Shown here one piece after another: positions 50,901 through 62,078 of a DNA stretch of 64,000 nucleotides. Under the pieces are notes generated by a model that worked only from the letters and a program-made list of their open reading frames with translations, ran no database searches and had not been told where the DNA came from. This stretch comes from Chaenocephalus aceratus (taxonomy: Eukaryota; Chordata; Actinopteri; Perciformes; Channichthyidae), in NCBI GenBank assembly GCA_023974075.1, contig CM043800.1:22758218-22822217 (forward strand), written 5' to 3'. Position numbers and translations under genes: made by a program. The number at the start of each line of letters is the position of its first letter. The stretch's first letter is position 1.

Positions 50901-53900
50901 GATCACATGGCAATACTGCACTCTGGCTTGCTCTCTCGTATTGTTGTAGACACAGGGGTTGTTGTCACATATGGAGCACCTGATCTGATACGTATAGTGA
51001 TTCCAGCCTCCAGTAAACAAATGTGTGGCTTGTGTGGAAACGTCAGTGCTGTTGTCACAAATGACAAGTGGCTCCCAAATGACAGCTTTGCAAGTGATGT
51101 TTCCATCTTTGCGTCTTCCTGGTCACTTTCCCCACCTGGAACAAACTGCTCTAAAGAATGTGATCTTTGTTTGGAGTGCAACTCTACCATGGCAGCTGAA
51201 TATGCATCTGCTAATTTCTGTGGCATGCTGCTTGCTCCTGCAGGATCATTTAGTGAATGTCACTCTGCTGTGGACCCAGAGCCCTTCTTTCAAAACTGTG
51301 TGAATGACTTGTGTTTGTCTAATGGGAAAGAAGAATTTGTTTGCAGTAGTTTGAGACATTATGTTTTAGCATGCCAGGAGGCAGGAGCTGAGACCAAACC
51401 ATGGAGGGGAGCGAAGTGCTGTGAGTATTATTAATTGAGACTCTGATGAGTGTACATGTGTTGTTTCATCAGTCTGTTATCATGTGCATGTAAATCATGT
51501 AGGTCTGCACACATGCTTCTCGTGTACCCTTTTAGAACTCTGGCATACACAGTGAAGTTGCCAGATTGATGTAATGTAGCTGGACACTTTACAATATAGA
51601 ATTTTTTTTTGTTTGTCTTCACAGCACTCTTATGCCCTGAAAACTCACATTATAATATATGTGCCAGTGCATGCCCTGAGTCCTGTGGTATTTTATCTGA
51701 TATCCCCTGCCCATGGGCCTGTTCTGAGGCATGCCAATGTGATTTTGGATACATGCAGAGTGGAAATGGCTGTGTCAAAGCTGATAAATGTGGTTGCTTT
51801 CACCTTGGGCACTACTATGAGGTGAGTAGCTACACATTAAGCTTACTGTACAACAACATTTTCCTTTACCCAAGCAATTCATTTAAAATCGTTTTAAATT
51901 TCATTTATTATGTAAATTGACGGACAGATTAGTTTGACTTCTAATAAACCTATTGGTGTTTTGCAAATGTACATGTGACTCTTCTGCAGGTGCAGTTATG
52001 AACATGTTTCCACAGTTGAGCTAAATAACATGGCATGCCCTAGTATTTCCATGCAATGTTACCATGACTCATTATGTCTCTCTGTGCTCTTGGCATGACT
52101 AATCCCAAACCTTAGACATGTTGTGTTTTTCCTGGGTTGTTTGTGTGCTGTGTTTCAGACTGCAGTTGGCTAACACAACAATGACTCATTTTTCCTCTGT
52201 AGGTTGGGGAGATTTCATGGGGTGAGGGATGCTCTGAGCAGTGCAACTGCTCTTCTGCTGCAGACATGTACTGTGAGCCGGCCTCATGCCCCAAGGGAGA
52301 GAGCTGCACCCTTCTTAATACCTGGGGCTGTGCAAAGACAGGTATACCCAGCTGGTTTAGCTAGGATTGGTGACATGTCCTCACTGGCTAACTGTTGTTT
52401 TTCTCAGCTGCACAATGTGACACTATTGGTCTAGCAATATCGCATTTTATATCATATTACTAAAAGTCGGTTAAACCCTAAACCTTTTCAATAGTCCATT
52501 AAGTACTTGATTCTCCTCTTGACAATGATTATAATGCATGTCAATCATAAGTAATACTGCATCCTTCTTTCACTGGTTTGCCTAACAAGCCTATGACATG
52601 CAATTACAATGTGATGTTACACAAATGATCTGATGGCATCATGGCATCATGGGCAATTTTATTTATTTTGTAACTTGTGGAATATTTTAATTCAGATGAC
52701 ACATGGCTGCATGTGTCTTGAACCTAAACTGCCATTAATCTGCTACTTCCCCCCCCCCCCCCCCCCCCCCCTTCTTACTCTTTCAGATAACAATACCAAC
52801 GTCTGTGAAGATGGAGATACGTGTGTTAGCGAACCTCTGCAAACTCAGTGTTGGGTACTTGGAGGCGCACACTTCTACACTTTTGATGGAAAGGTGTTTG
52901 AATTCCTTGGAAACTGTACCTACACTCTGGTCCATGTATTGAGTGACACCAGTGAGAATACAACATTTTGGGTCGGGGTAGAGAAAGACAGGACCCCAAA
53001 CGAGGCTTCCTCTCTCAAAGCTATTCATGTCAAGGTGGCTGAAGACAATGTTACTATCTACAGAGGGGAAAAAGGCCACGCTTGGGTAAGTTTAAATTAG
53101 GAAATGCAAACAGTCACGGCACCTTTTTTGCCTTGCTGTCAGTTGGTGATTTTACTTTGAAACTTTTATTGTTACTATATGGCCATTTTTAGATTAAACA
53201 ATTGCATGAAAATGCATTCTTTATCTTCAAATATTTGTGATCCACAGATGAATGGTGAGAAAAAGCTACTACCTGTGACTCTACAGTTTGGACATGTGAA
53301 GATTTATCAGAGTGGCATGTTTGTTGTTGTGGATACGAGTCTTGGCATCCAAGTGAAGTATGACTGCGCTCATGTTGCCACTATCCTACTCGCTAATACA
53401 ATGGAAGTCTATGGCATGTGTGGAAATAATAATGGCATAGAGGAAGATGACCTCAGAACCCCACAGGGTGAGCCTGTTGATGCTACCACCTTTGGCTGGA
53501 GCTGGAGAGTTCCCGATCAGGAAGCACAGTGCACAGCAGATTGTGGCAATGCATGCCCACGCTGCTCTGCTGAGCAGCTTCTGGATAAAAATGTAGCCAC
53601 TCGCTGGATATCTATGCATGAGTACATTTGGTCGCCACAAAATCCATTCTACCAGTGCCGGGAAGTTGTAAACTACACTAAAATCTCTGCAGCTGTGAGC
53701 ATGTTTGACCTGTGCTCTAGTAATGACACTCAGAAGACTATCTGTCCTGTGTTGGAAGCGTATGTTGCTGCATGTCAAAATGCCGGGATCAAGATAGGAG
53801 AGTGGAGGAATGTCTCCTTCTGCCGTAAGCACATTTTTCTTACCATGAAGCAATAACTTTTATAGTAATCTCAAAGCTACACAAGTCATTTTCCCACACA

Positions 53901-56900
53901 ATTTTGATCATTCTCCTTCTTCTCTATTAGCCATTTCCTGCCCACGGAATAGCCATTATACTTCCTGTGGCTCATCCTGCCATGCCACCTGTGAGGATCC
54001 CTTCAGATCAAGACCCTGCGCCCTAGCTTGTGTGGAGACCTGCCAGTGTGATCCAGGGTTCGTCCTGGTTGCTGACAGCTGCGTGCCCTTGTCCCAGTGT
54101 GGCTGCACTCACAATGGCTCACATTACCGCAGCAACCAGACCTTCTGGGCTGATGATGGATGCACTGAACTGTGTGTTTGTGACCCCAACACGCACCAGA
54201 CAAAGTGCCATTTGGATTCTTGTGGCCCGAATGAATACTGTAGTCTTCAATATGGAGTGAGAGGCTGCGTACCTCACGCCCTCCAGACATGCATGTACTC
54301 TGCTCATCACATAGTCACCTTTGACCAGCATAGCTATGATTTGAATGGCAGTTGTCAGTACCAGTTACTGGGCATGTGTGCAGAAAAACAAGGCCTCAGT
54401 GCCATTCAGATTCACGCACAGACAGATGGACACCTAGAGTCAGCTCTTCATCTCCTGGTCAATGTGAGTGGTGTGCTTGTGGAGCTGAACAGCAAAAACA
54501 CCATGAGCATAGAGGTGAGTTCAAGTGTTTTCTTTTTTTTGTAATCATGGCAGTCTCTTTTTGGCTCTAATGTTTAAAAACAAATGGTCTAATAATTAAA
54601 CAAGACATTGCAAAGATTACCTGTGAAAGTGTACTGCCCAGTCCTAACTTTCAAATGCAATGTTGGCCCCCCCTACAGGTTGATGGTGTCAAGAGGAACA
54701 TGCCATATCGATTCAGCTCTACTGCACTGGCCTTCTCTTTAGGGCTGCACACTTATTTCTGCACAGAAATGGGCTTTGAACTGAGTCTCAGCATAGAAGG
54801 AATCGTCAGCATTAGTCTCTCTAGTAAATATGCTAATGTGACTTGCGGCCTGTGTGGCAACTTCAACTCTGATCCTGCTGATGACCTCGCAGTAAATGGC
54901 ACACAGGAGCCTCTCATTCCCGAGCTCTTCGGGAAAGCTTGGAGAAATGGGCAGACTCCTTGGTGTGTGGAGGTCTGTCTAGGAGGAAGTTGTCCAAAAT
55001 GTTCATCAGAGCTTCTGGTTCGCTTCTCTGACCCAGAGTCTTGTGGGAAGATTCTAGAAGTTAATGGACCATTCAGACGGTGTCATGGCAAAGTGGACCC
55101 TTCCAGCTACTATAAGCGCTGTGTCAGTGACCTGTGTCTTCACGGAGGTCTCCAGCCTGCACTCTGTCACTCCCTAGCTGAGTATGCTGCTGTCTGTCTT
55201 TCCCACAATGCTGCAGTTTCTGCCTGGAGGAGTCCTGGATTCTGCTGTGAGTATCATTGTGCTCCCAGATGTGAAAGTGAATTCAATTAATATACTCTGC
55301 AATTGTGTGAGCTGTTTAAAGTGCAGCATCATTGCAAAGGAAATGTGGAGTTTGCATTGTTGTTGGAACCGGCAGCATAAGAATGTGAATATTTTCATAA
55401 AAATCAGATGTAATCATGTTGCTAGCTTGTTTTGTTGGTACAAAGAATTAGTGTTTTGTGACTCATATTGGTATTGAGGCCACAACCTTCTCGGTATTAC
55501 TGGACCACTAGATTGTACTAATGCATCATTGGTCAACCCTAACCTTAACACCGTTTTCCTGTCCTGATTGACTGGTGTCTTTCTGTATCTCTACAGACCC
55601 GTCGTGTCCCACAAGAACCAGCTACAACATAAGTTCTGCCTCTGTTCACCTCTGCCTCGGCTGGCAGAATAAAACGGTAGAGATGCCTCTAAACATGGCG
55701 GAGAACTGCCTGTGTGAGGCCGGTTTGGTTCACAGTGGCAACCTTTGTGTCACTCCACAAAACTGTGGCTGCTTTCACCATGGAGAATACTTCACCGCAG
55801 GACAGGAGTGGTCTACATTCAAGCAAAGCTGTTTATGTCACCCCGGGGGAAACATGACATGTCGTAATGTCTCCTGTGGAGAGGATGAGGAGTGTAAGCT
55901 TATTAGGGGTGTTCAAAGTTGCCACCCAAAACCCCATGTAGCACAGTGCTCTGTTGATGGATACCAATACACCACGTTTGATGGACATGCATTTGAATTT
56001 CATGGTTCATGCAACTACACCCTTGTGCAGACATGCCTTGATAAACTGGATGTAGAGCCTATTTTGATAGCTACAATGGGCAACTATAGTGAGGGAAGGC
56101 AGCTATACTTGCAAGTCAATAAAATGCAACTAAGGACGTCAACGGCTTTTCCTGGAAAAGTTGAGGTAATGATTTCACAGCCTTCAACATGATTTATTGT
56201 CGTCTCTTATGTGAAAAATTACTTTGAAGTGCATAACACAAACTACTGTAAGATATGTTTTTCACAAGTGAATTATTTCACCCAGGTAAATGGAGTTTAC
56301 GAAAACCTGCCGTTCTCCCAGAGCAACATCACTGTACATCAGAGAAATGGAGGGATAACCATCAAGACCCCACAGTCGATTGAGCTTACATCAGACCTAC
56401 AAAACTATATTCTGGTCAAGATGCCTGACATTTACTACCAGACAACCTGTGGCCTTTGCGGGAAGTACAATGACGATCCCTCTGATGATCTGCAGCTACC
56501 TAATGGCACAGTGACCTCTGACCATGACGTCCATGGGCTGTCCTGGAAGTTGTGTAATGCAGACGTACCCTGCAGTGAAGAATGGGAAAGTTCCTCTGAC
56601 CTGAACTGCGGGTTTTTCCCCAATTTAAGGGGACCGGTCTCCTCATGTCACCAGTTAGTGTGCCCACAGAAATACTACTCCCTATGTGTTGCAGAAGGTC
56701 GACGCAGGGCCTTGTGTGATGTGCTGCAGGATAATGCAGCATGTAATGAGGCAGGGGGGAGGGTTGAGCTCTGGCTGAACACGACAAGCTGTGGTAAGTA
56801 TTGGGACACTGTTGAATTAATAATTTATCAAATGATTGAATGGAGGAAAATGTACTGATTTAAGTATTTTTATTTTACAGCTTATCAATGTCCTCAATTC

Positions 56901-59690
56901 AGCCACTACAGCAACTGTACCAATATATGCTCCTCACAGTGTCCTGAGATCAGCCTGGCAGTGCTGTGCCCCAGAGACTGTGAGGAAGGTTGCCAGTGTG
57001 ATACTGGACACCTTTATGATGGCCGTGCCTGTGTACCAGCAGAGCAGTGTGGCTGCCTACAGGATGGGAGTAGGTTTAAGGTCAGAACTAAACACTTTTT
57101 TAATAAGGCTATTTTCTGTTTGAAATATTTTTAATTTATAAAATATGTGCACACTCCAAATTAGTTTTATTGACTTTTTTCATGTGATTTCCATTTTCAG
57201 GCCTCTGAGAGCAAACTGCTACAAAACTGTACTTTAAAATGCACCTGCGGGCCTCCTCTTGTCTGCAAGCAATACGCATGTCCTGCACTGCACAGTTGTC
57301 AAGTTTCAGATGGAATTGAAGGTTGTCACACAAATGGTGAGAATTTAAATTCACAAACTATACATTAGATACAGATTTGCTTGATGATGCATTTATATAT
57401 ATTCATACTGTTAAATCTTTTCTTTTTGCAGAGCAAAACCCAGCTTCATGCGAGGGAAAATGTGATGCAACTGAGAAATGTTACCTGAGCAATGGTGTGC
57501 CCGTCTGTGAGAGTCGTCGGGGTCTGTGCTGGGCCTGGGGAGGCCGGCACTACCAAACATTTGATGGGCTAATCTATGACTTTGAGGGTACCTGTACCTA
57601 TCTTCTTGCAGCCAGCAAAGGAGCAGCATGCGGGCTGACGCCCTTTAGTGTCTCCAAGAAAGACTGTAGTGGCATCACTCTACATGCTTATGGGTTCATC
57701 ATCAAGCTTGGCAGTCAAAAGGGCAGAATACATGCAAGTACATCTTAGTTATTTATTGAATGAAAGCTGCTCAAGTTTCACTTTTAACACTTGTACGGCT
57801 TTTCTTTTCTTTTTTTACAGGTTAATGGTCAAGTGACTTATATTCCTTTTAATATTTTAGGGGGTAAGATTCAATTGTCCTTCTGGGAAGGCAAAGCCCT
57901 GCTGACAACTGCCTTTGGTTTGCATTTAGTCTTTGATGGAAACTCTACTGTTGTTAAACTGGAACCGCACTACAAGGGCGAAGTGTATGGGCTGTGTGGC
58001 AATTTTAACGGTCAGCCTCAAGATGAATATCCTGATTCCGTTACCAATAAGAAAAGTGTGGATTTTGCACAGGCTTACCAGCTCTTTGATGGGGACCAAA
58101 AGTGTTGTACTGGCTGCAAGCAGAAAGTGAACCATGAGAAGTTGCTTGCAGATTCTGTTTTTGACGACATCTGGAGGCCGTGTGAAGTGCTCACAGATCA
58201 GACTGGTCCATTTGCCAACTGTCACAGCCGAGCCAATCCAGATTCCTTCTACAAAATGTGTGTAGTTGACCACGAGCAAAACGGACGGTCAGACGTTTCT
58301 CTTGAGCAGGCAATATATTCATATTCCTTAGTCTGTGAAGCAACCAGAAAATACTACAACGATGGAGTCATAGTTGGTAAGTAGTCGTTCTTAAAGTAAT
58401 ATAATAATATTGTGCTTTAATCTTTGACTGACACTTCAATATATTATTTCAGATGTGCTCTGTCCACCAAACACTCACTACAAGACTTGTGGCTCGGCCT
58501 GCCCGCCATCCTGTGAATTGAATGCCACCTTCTGTAACAAGGCCTGCTTTCAGGGCTGCTTCTGTAACCCTGGTTTCATTACAAGTCAAATTGGCTGTGT
58601 GCGCCCACATCAGTGTGGCTGCACAGACTCCAGAGGCAAATATCAAAACCTTAACTCAACGTTTTGGTCACCAGACGACTGTGGTCAGATCTGCATATGT
58701 GGACCGGCTACTGGTGAGATGCACTGTCGCCCAGCCCAGTGCCCCAGAGGAATGGTCTGCAAGCAACTACAGCACAAGAGGCTGTGTCAACCTGATGACC
58801 CCAAGAACTGTACCCTTATTACTGGGCTGCATTTTACAACCTTTGATGGACGTCATTTTGACTTTAGAGACAGCTGTTCATATTCGTTGGTTAAAACCAA
58901 AGCCAACCTAACTGGAGTAACACCATTCAATATCACTATCTCTGATGCAAGTTGCCACAAAAGACTTTTTCATAGCCTTGATTTAACGCTCTTAATGTAT
59001 GGTCTGGAGTTGATGGTGAGAAAAGATGAGCCAGGAAAGGTTATGGTGAGTGCTTTGCAATGTCTTATCAACACAATCTTCAGAATGAACCACTCTAATT
59101 TGTGTTTCTTTTTCATTCTCAGGTTGATGGACAGTATAAGGCCTTGCCATACTCTCACCTGACAGGCCATGTTTATGCTTACCGCACACCTTTGTCTATC
59201 ATTATTCACACTGATGTGGGATTGCAGCTGATTGTCTACAATACTGGCACACTAAGGGTTAGCCTCCCCAGCAGTTATGGCTCTTCTGTCTCTGGTCTTT
59301 GTGGAAATGCCAACACTGATTCTCATGATGACCTAATGATGCCCAATGAAGAGCTTGCACAAAATCGACTGGAGTTTGCGCACAGCTGGATATCTCCGGG
59401 ATCAGTTGCCTGCAAGTCCAGCTGTTCCTCCAGACTGAAGCATTGTCCTGCTGAGGCACAGAAGCTGTTTGAAGGAAGCGATTTCTGTGGGGTGTTGTTA
59501 AATGAGCTAGGGCCATTTGCAGACTGTGCTCTGGTGTTAAGTCCAAAGCTTTACTTCCACAACTGTGTAACAGATTCCTGCTCATTTAACGGACACTACT
59601 CGGCACTCTGCAAATCCATTGCATCTTATGCTGAAGCCTGTCAAGTAGCGCAGCTGCCAGTCAGGCAGTGGAGGAGTGACACTTTCTGTG
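44927..59690 (+). CDS. fcgbp: IgGFc-binding-protein-like secreted mucin (VWD-C8-TIL repeats), 3' end outside window
   Basis: FCGBP is a large secreted glycoprotein of mucus, found with gel-forming mucins. Coding exons: 44927-44969, 46580-47728, 47807-48141, 48233-48818, 48906-49504, 49601-50147, 50235-50785, 50865-51420, 51625-51821, 52203-52341, 52787-53085, 53248-53824, 53931-54514, 54679-55246, 55597-56165, 56286-56793, 56881-57080, 57201-57336, 57432-57733, 57821-58376, 58453-59045 and 59123-59690. They total 10162 bases (3387 complete codons), and every phase matches. Order: signal peptide MQLLLLLQVCLLGLG, the IgGFc-binding domain in exon 2, then eight VWD-C8 modules joined by TIL modules. 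The last visible exon ends in phase 1 at a good donor (GTGAGT), and no matching acceptor exon appears before 64000. Fish often carry several fcgbp-like paralogues, so the symbol names the family, not a proven one-to-one orthologue. Confidence 0.92.
44970..46579. other. fcgbp: Intron 1 of the fcgbp-like gene, no further exon
   Basis: This is a 1.6-kb AT-rich intron following the 43-base signal-peptide exon. A small exon-like segment (46223-46257) has good borders but the wrong phase and was not used. Confidence 0.65.
46580..47728 (+). other. fcgbp: fcgbp-like exon 2: N-terminal IgGFc-binding domain
   Basis: One 1149-base exon encodes about 383 residues, starting GLSVASPGRRFLIGLPPHNG. Family marks are VQRIYLSAHQSKRIHLPLP, LLSVKSIWPVAVITSLC, LHDVFSWGTQYYPITP and HWGFNYIIPP. 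This matches the N-terminal domain shared by FCGBP proteins. The exon ends in phase 1 at GAAAT|GTATGT. Confidence 0.9.
47807..48818 (+). other. fcgbp: fcgbp-like module 1: Cys-rich linker + VWD1 + C8
   Basis: Exons 47807-48141 and 48233-48818. A short linker (CEDLHCGFKQNC) leads to WGDSYYRMFDGRDF, with GDSY replacing the GDPH autocleavage motif. CGLCGNANHR follows, then a C8 domain (CPVCTRSQ to CQRISARVRNW). Confidence 0.88.
48906..50147 (+). other. fcgbp: fcgbp-like module 2: TIL + VWD2 + C8
   Basis: Exons 48906-49504 and 49601-50147. TIL: CPLNSHFEICGSACPATCG and GGKCVPHGQCGC. VWD2 begins KVDPHYTTFDGRNF, retaining DPH but with Val for the Gly of GDPH. CGLCGNFNSNPEDD and the C8 domain follow. 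Confidence 0.88.
50235..51420 (+). other. fcgbp: fcgbp-like module 3: TIL + VWD3 + C8
   Basis: Exons 50235-50785 and 50865-51420. TIL: CPPNSEYSLC and GGKCVPDSECGC. VWD3 begins MGGRHFRSYDGQSF without GDPH. CGLCGNVSAV and a C8 domain (CDLCLECN to CQEAGAETKPW) follow. Confidence 0.88.
51822..52202. other. fcgbp: fcgbp-like intron between the two module-4 TIL exons
   Basis: A 381-base intron with no other feature recognised. An ORF runs past the donor at 51822, but the acceptor at 52202 restores the TIL reading frame. Confidence 0.8.
52749..52771 (+). repeat. fcgbp: Poly-C run (23 bases) by the exon 11 acceptor of the fcgbp-like gene
   Basis: An uninterrupted cytosine run ends 15 bases before the AG at 52785-52786 and effectively forms the polypyrimidine tract. 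The length is likely unstable in sequencing and possibly in the genome. Confidence 0.95.
53931..55246 (+). other. fcgbp: fcgbp-like module 5: TIL + VWD5 + C8
   Basis: Exons 53931-54514 and 54679-55246. TIL: CPRNSHYTSCGSSC and CVPLSQCGCTHNG. VWD5 begins YSAHHIVTFDQHSY, with Gln for the Gly of FDG. CGLCGNFNSDPADD and a complete C8 follow. Confidence 0.88.
55597..56793 (+). other. fcgbp: fcgbp-like module 6: TIL + VWD6 + C8
   Basis: Exons 55597-56165 and 56286-56793. The TIL is unusual: CPTRTSYNISSASVHLC lacks the typical CGSAC cluster. VWD6 begins VDGYQYTTFDGHAF. CGLCGKYNDDPSDD and a shortened C8 follow. Confidence 0.86.
56881..58376 (+). other. fcgbp: fcgbp-like module 7: split TIL + linker + VWD7 + C8
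   Basis: Exons 56881-57080, 57201-57336, 57432-57733 and 57821-58376. This has the same split-TIL layout as module 4. The linker CEGKCDATEKC resembles that of module 1. VWD7 begins WGGRHYQTFDGLIY, and CGLCG is YGLCG. The donor after exon 57432-57733 is GC rather than GT (CAT|GCAAGT); only this site keeps phase. Confidence 0.88.
58453..59690 (+). other. fcgbp: fcgbp-like module 8: TIL + VWD8 + C8 (last visible)
   Basis: Exons 58453-59045 and 59123-59690. TIL: CPPNTHYKTCGSACPPSC and CVRPHQCGC. VWD8 begins ITGLHFTTFDGRHF, and CGLCG is SGLCG. The C8 ends RQWRSDTFCG at donor 59691, phase 1, so another TIL exon is expected beyond 64000. Confidence 0.88.
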
Positions 59691-59889
59691 GTGAGTATCA
59701 TTCATTCGGTTTGTAATGATAGGCTTTTATTTTAACTACATCTTCAGGCGTTTTATAAACATTTTATACTTGGCAGCTTTTGCTGCTGAAGCCTGGAATA
59801 TAACCAAACACGCACACACCAGAAGTGAATAACATTGACATGTATACTTACAGCTCATTTAGGGCCCTGTGTAGTCGTTTGACACAAGT

Positions 59890-61066
59890 GATTATTAAGT
59901 TTAGTTTATTTATTTATAGTGTCGTGGACAGTCCCCATCGATGAACTGTCACAAAAACAGTAAATGGTGCAGCTTTAGCCGACATGGCTAATTTCCAGCT
60001 GTTGTCCACGGCTAGATGGTAATAGACACCCTTAAAATTACAATATATCAACAGCATTAGTTAAAAGAAAATATATAAAATAAAAAGGAGGAAAGACAAG
60101 TATATACCGGTGTGAGGATAAAAGAGAACAATAAACACATATAGCACATAACAGAAACGAGGGGCAACATCCATGATCACAACATGTAACACTCACGCCA
60201 TACTCAACACAGACTAGTGTGTGCAGGTGTAGTTCTCAGTGAACCATGTTTTTAAGTGAGCTATGAAGGTGGTATGTGTATGTCTTTGATTTGAGTGGGT
60301 AGAGAATTCCAGTTTTGTATTGCTATGACCGAGAATGATGACTGGCCAAAAGTACTCTTCCTGAATGGGACTGATCGGTCGCCACGTGTGGAGCTTCTAG
60401 TGGTCAGTCTGGTGTTGTTACGTTGAGTAACCAATGAGTTAAGAGGTGGAGGGGCTGTATTGTGCATGATTTTGTAAACCAGAATGATGTTCCTATACTT
60501 TATTAAATCTTCCCAACTCAGGATGTTATGCTTGTTGAGGATGGTACAGTGATGGGAGCGGTTAGGTTTCTGGTCCAGTACTTGGAGGGTTTGTTTGTAC
60601 AGGGTTGCTAGTGGCTTCAGTGTGGAGCTGTTAGTTTGCCCCCAGCTTGTGAGACAGTATGTACGATGTGACATGATCATGGCATTCATGTATCATTTGG
60701 CAGAATTCAATGTCATTGTGTTTCTTATCTATTTCAAATTTGCTAGGCTAAACTTTACTCTTTGGGTCACTTTTTTGACTTGTGTTTTGAATGTTAAATT
60801 AAGAGTCAATAATGATTCCAAGGTACTTAACCTGAGGTTCACCTGAGATGCTTATATTTGACACAATGTTGCATTTTATTTTTGTGAAAAACATTCCAAC
60901 TGTTTTGTTGACATTAAGCTGAAGACAGGAGCGGTGTAGCCAGCTAGTGATCAGCACTAAAGCTGAGGTCAGTTTATCAGCAGCCTTTTGCTTTGTGTTG
61001 GCATGCACATATATCACAGTGTCATCGGCATATAGCTGTGTTTCCACATCAGGACAGACAGATGGC
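59890..61066 (-). mobile_element. Truncated non-LTR retrotransposon (reverse transcriptase fragment)
   Basis: The minus strand first encodes QLYADDTVIYVHANTKQKAA (61047 downward), with the YADD catalytic motif of reverse transcriptase, and VKYLGIIID. After a frame break it encodes a C-terminal segment with LYKQTLQVLDQKPNRSHHC, VYKIMHNTAPPPLN and WNSLPTQIKDI (60689-60261). About 59890-60260 looks like its 3' untranslated region. It is 5'-truncated at a TA repeat and dead by frameshift. The clade within fish LINEs is uncertain. Confidence 0.85.
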
Positions 61067-61069
61067 AGG

Positions 61070-61112
<43 letters not shown>
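61067..61112. repeat. (TA)n microsatellite
   Basis: About 22 TA units lie at the 5' truncation point of the LINE fragment. The repeat creates a false Tyr-Ile polypeptide on both strands. Confidence 0.95.
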
Positions 61113-61117
<5 letters not shown>

Positions 61118-61748
61118 GCATACATACACAGGCCCGCTTTAACCTGCCCGCCTTAACTTGCCCTCAGGCCCTGGGGCTGATGTAGGCCCCCTATTTTTTT
61201 TTAAATCTTTTTTTAATTTTTTTTTATTGTATTTAAACAACAAATCAAAGTCATTTATAGCCTCGGCAGGCTCAGTCATCGCACACAACACACACACACA
61301 CATTGCACTATTCATGTTGTTACCGCAGTACTTGGAGCGGCCAAAAAGGCAGAAGAAAGGCCTGCATCACAGCAATAATTCATGACTCATTTTATCGAAA
61401 ATAGTCTTTATTTTTTTGGGCGAATACCAAATCCTATTATAACAAAACGTTTCCATATTGGGTTTGCTTATGAGGATTACTGCTCAAAATATTACTTGAA
61501 CGCTATTGGAAGTAGTTTTCTTGCATACCCAAATAATAAAGTAAAACATTGATAATCTCCTATTTTATTGAGTTACTAGGGTTTAAATACAACGTTTAAG
61601 TTCTTAATCTACATAAAGCCATACACTCTAGTTTTAAAAAAAATGTTGTATCTGCTGCTGTCTGATTACAGTATGTGCAGCTGTTTGTTCTGTGGTGCTG
61701 ATAGGAAAGGAAACGGAGAGATTAGCTGCTGAATATGCCATTGAACAC

Positions 61749-61900
61749 CAGTGTTGGGAAAGTTACTTTTAAAAAGTAGTGTTTGCTCGTTACTCGTTAC
61801 TTCTTTAAAAAAGTAATCTCTTACTTTACTTAGTTACCCTCCAAGGAAAGTAACTTTTTACGTTACTCGTTACTTTTACGTTACTTTTATGTTGCTCGAC
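61749..61900 (+). mobile_element. hAT-like terminal sequence
   Basis: The start CAGTGTTGGGAAAGTTACTT and the following TTACTCGTTACTT repeats match a terminal sequence common in fish hAT elements. It may be the 3' end of the BED/hAT relic on the minus strand of 62500-64000. The opposite terminus is not in the window. Confidence 0.5.
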
Positions 61901-62078
61901 TTTTATGTTGCATCTCTGTTCCTAAATGTGTAGGATTACATAAAGTTCTACTATGGAGGACATAACAGATATTTCTTTTGTGCTCTTTATTATAAAAAAA
62001 TGCCACAGAGCACTTAACAAAACATTGGGCTATAGGCGTCAACACCACCACTAAACAATATAAAATCATAATCATTAA

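Larger units (their letters stand above)
51625..53824 (+). other. fcgbp: fcgbp-like module 4: split TIL + linker + VWD4 + C8
   Basis: Exons 51625-51821, 52203-52341, 52787-53085 and 53248-53824. The TIL is split over two exons, unlike modules 2, 3, 5 and 6. VWD4 begins LGGAHFYTFDGKVF. The usual CGLCG is YGMCG, lacking the first cysteine, and the C8 region is divergent. Acceptor 52786 sits just after a run of 23 cytosines. Confidence 0.88.

Noticed and set aside
60595..60846. 83-aa plus-strand ORF
   Set aside because: It is antisense to the LINE reverse-transcriptase fragment and has no features of its own.
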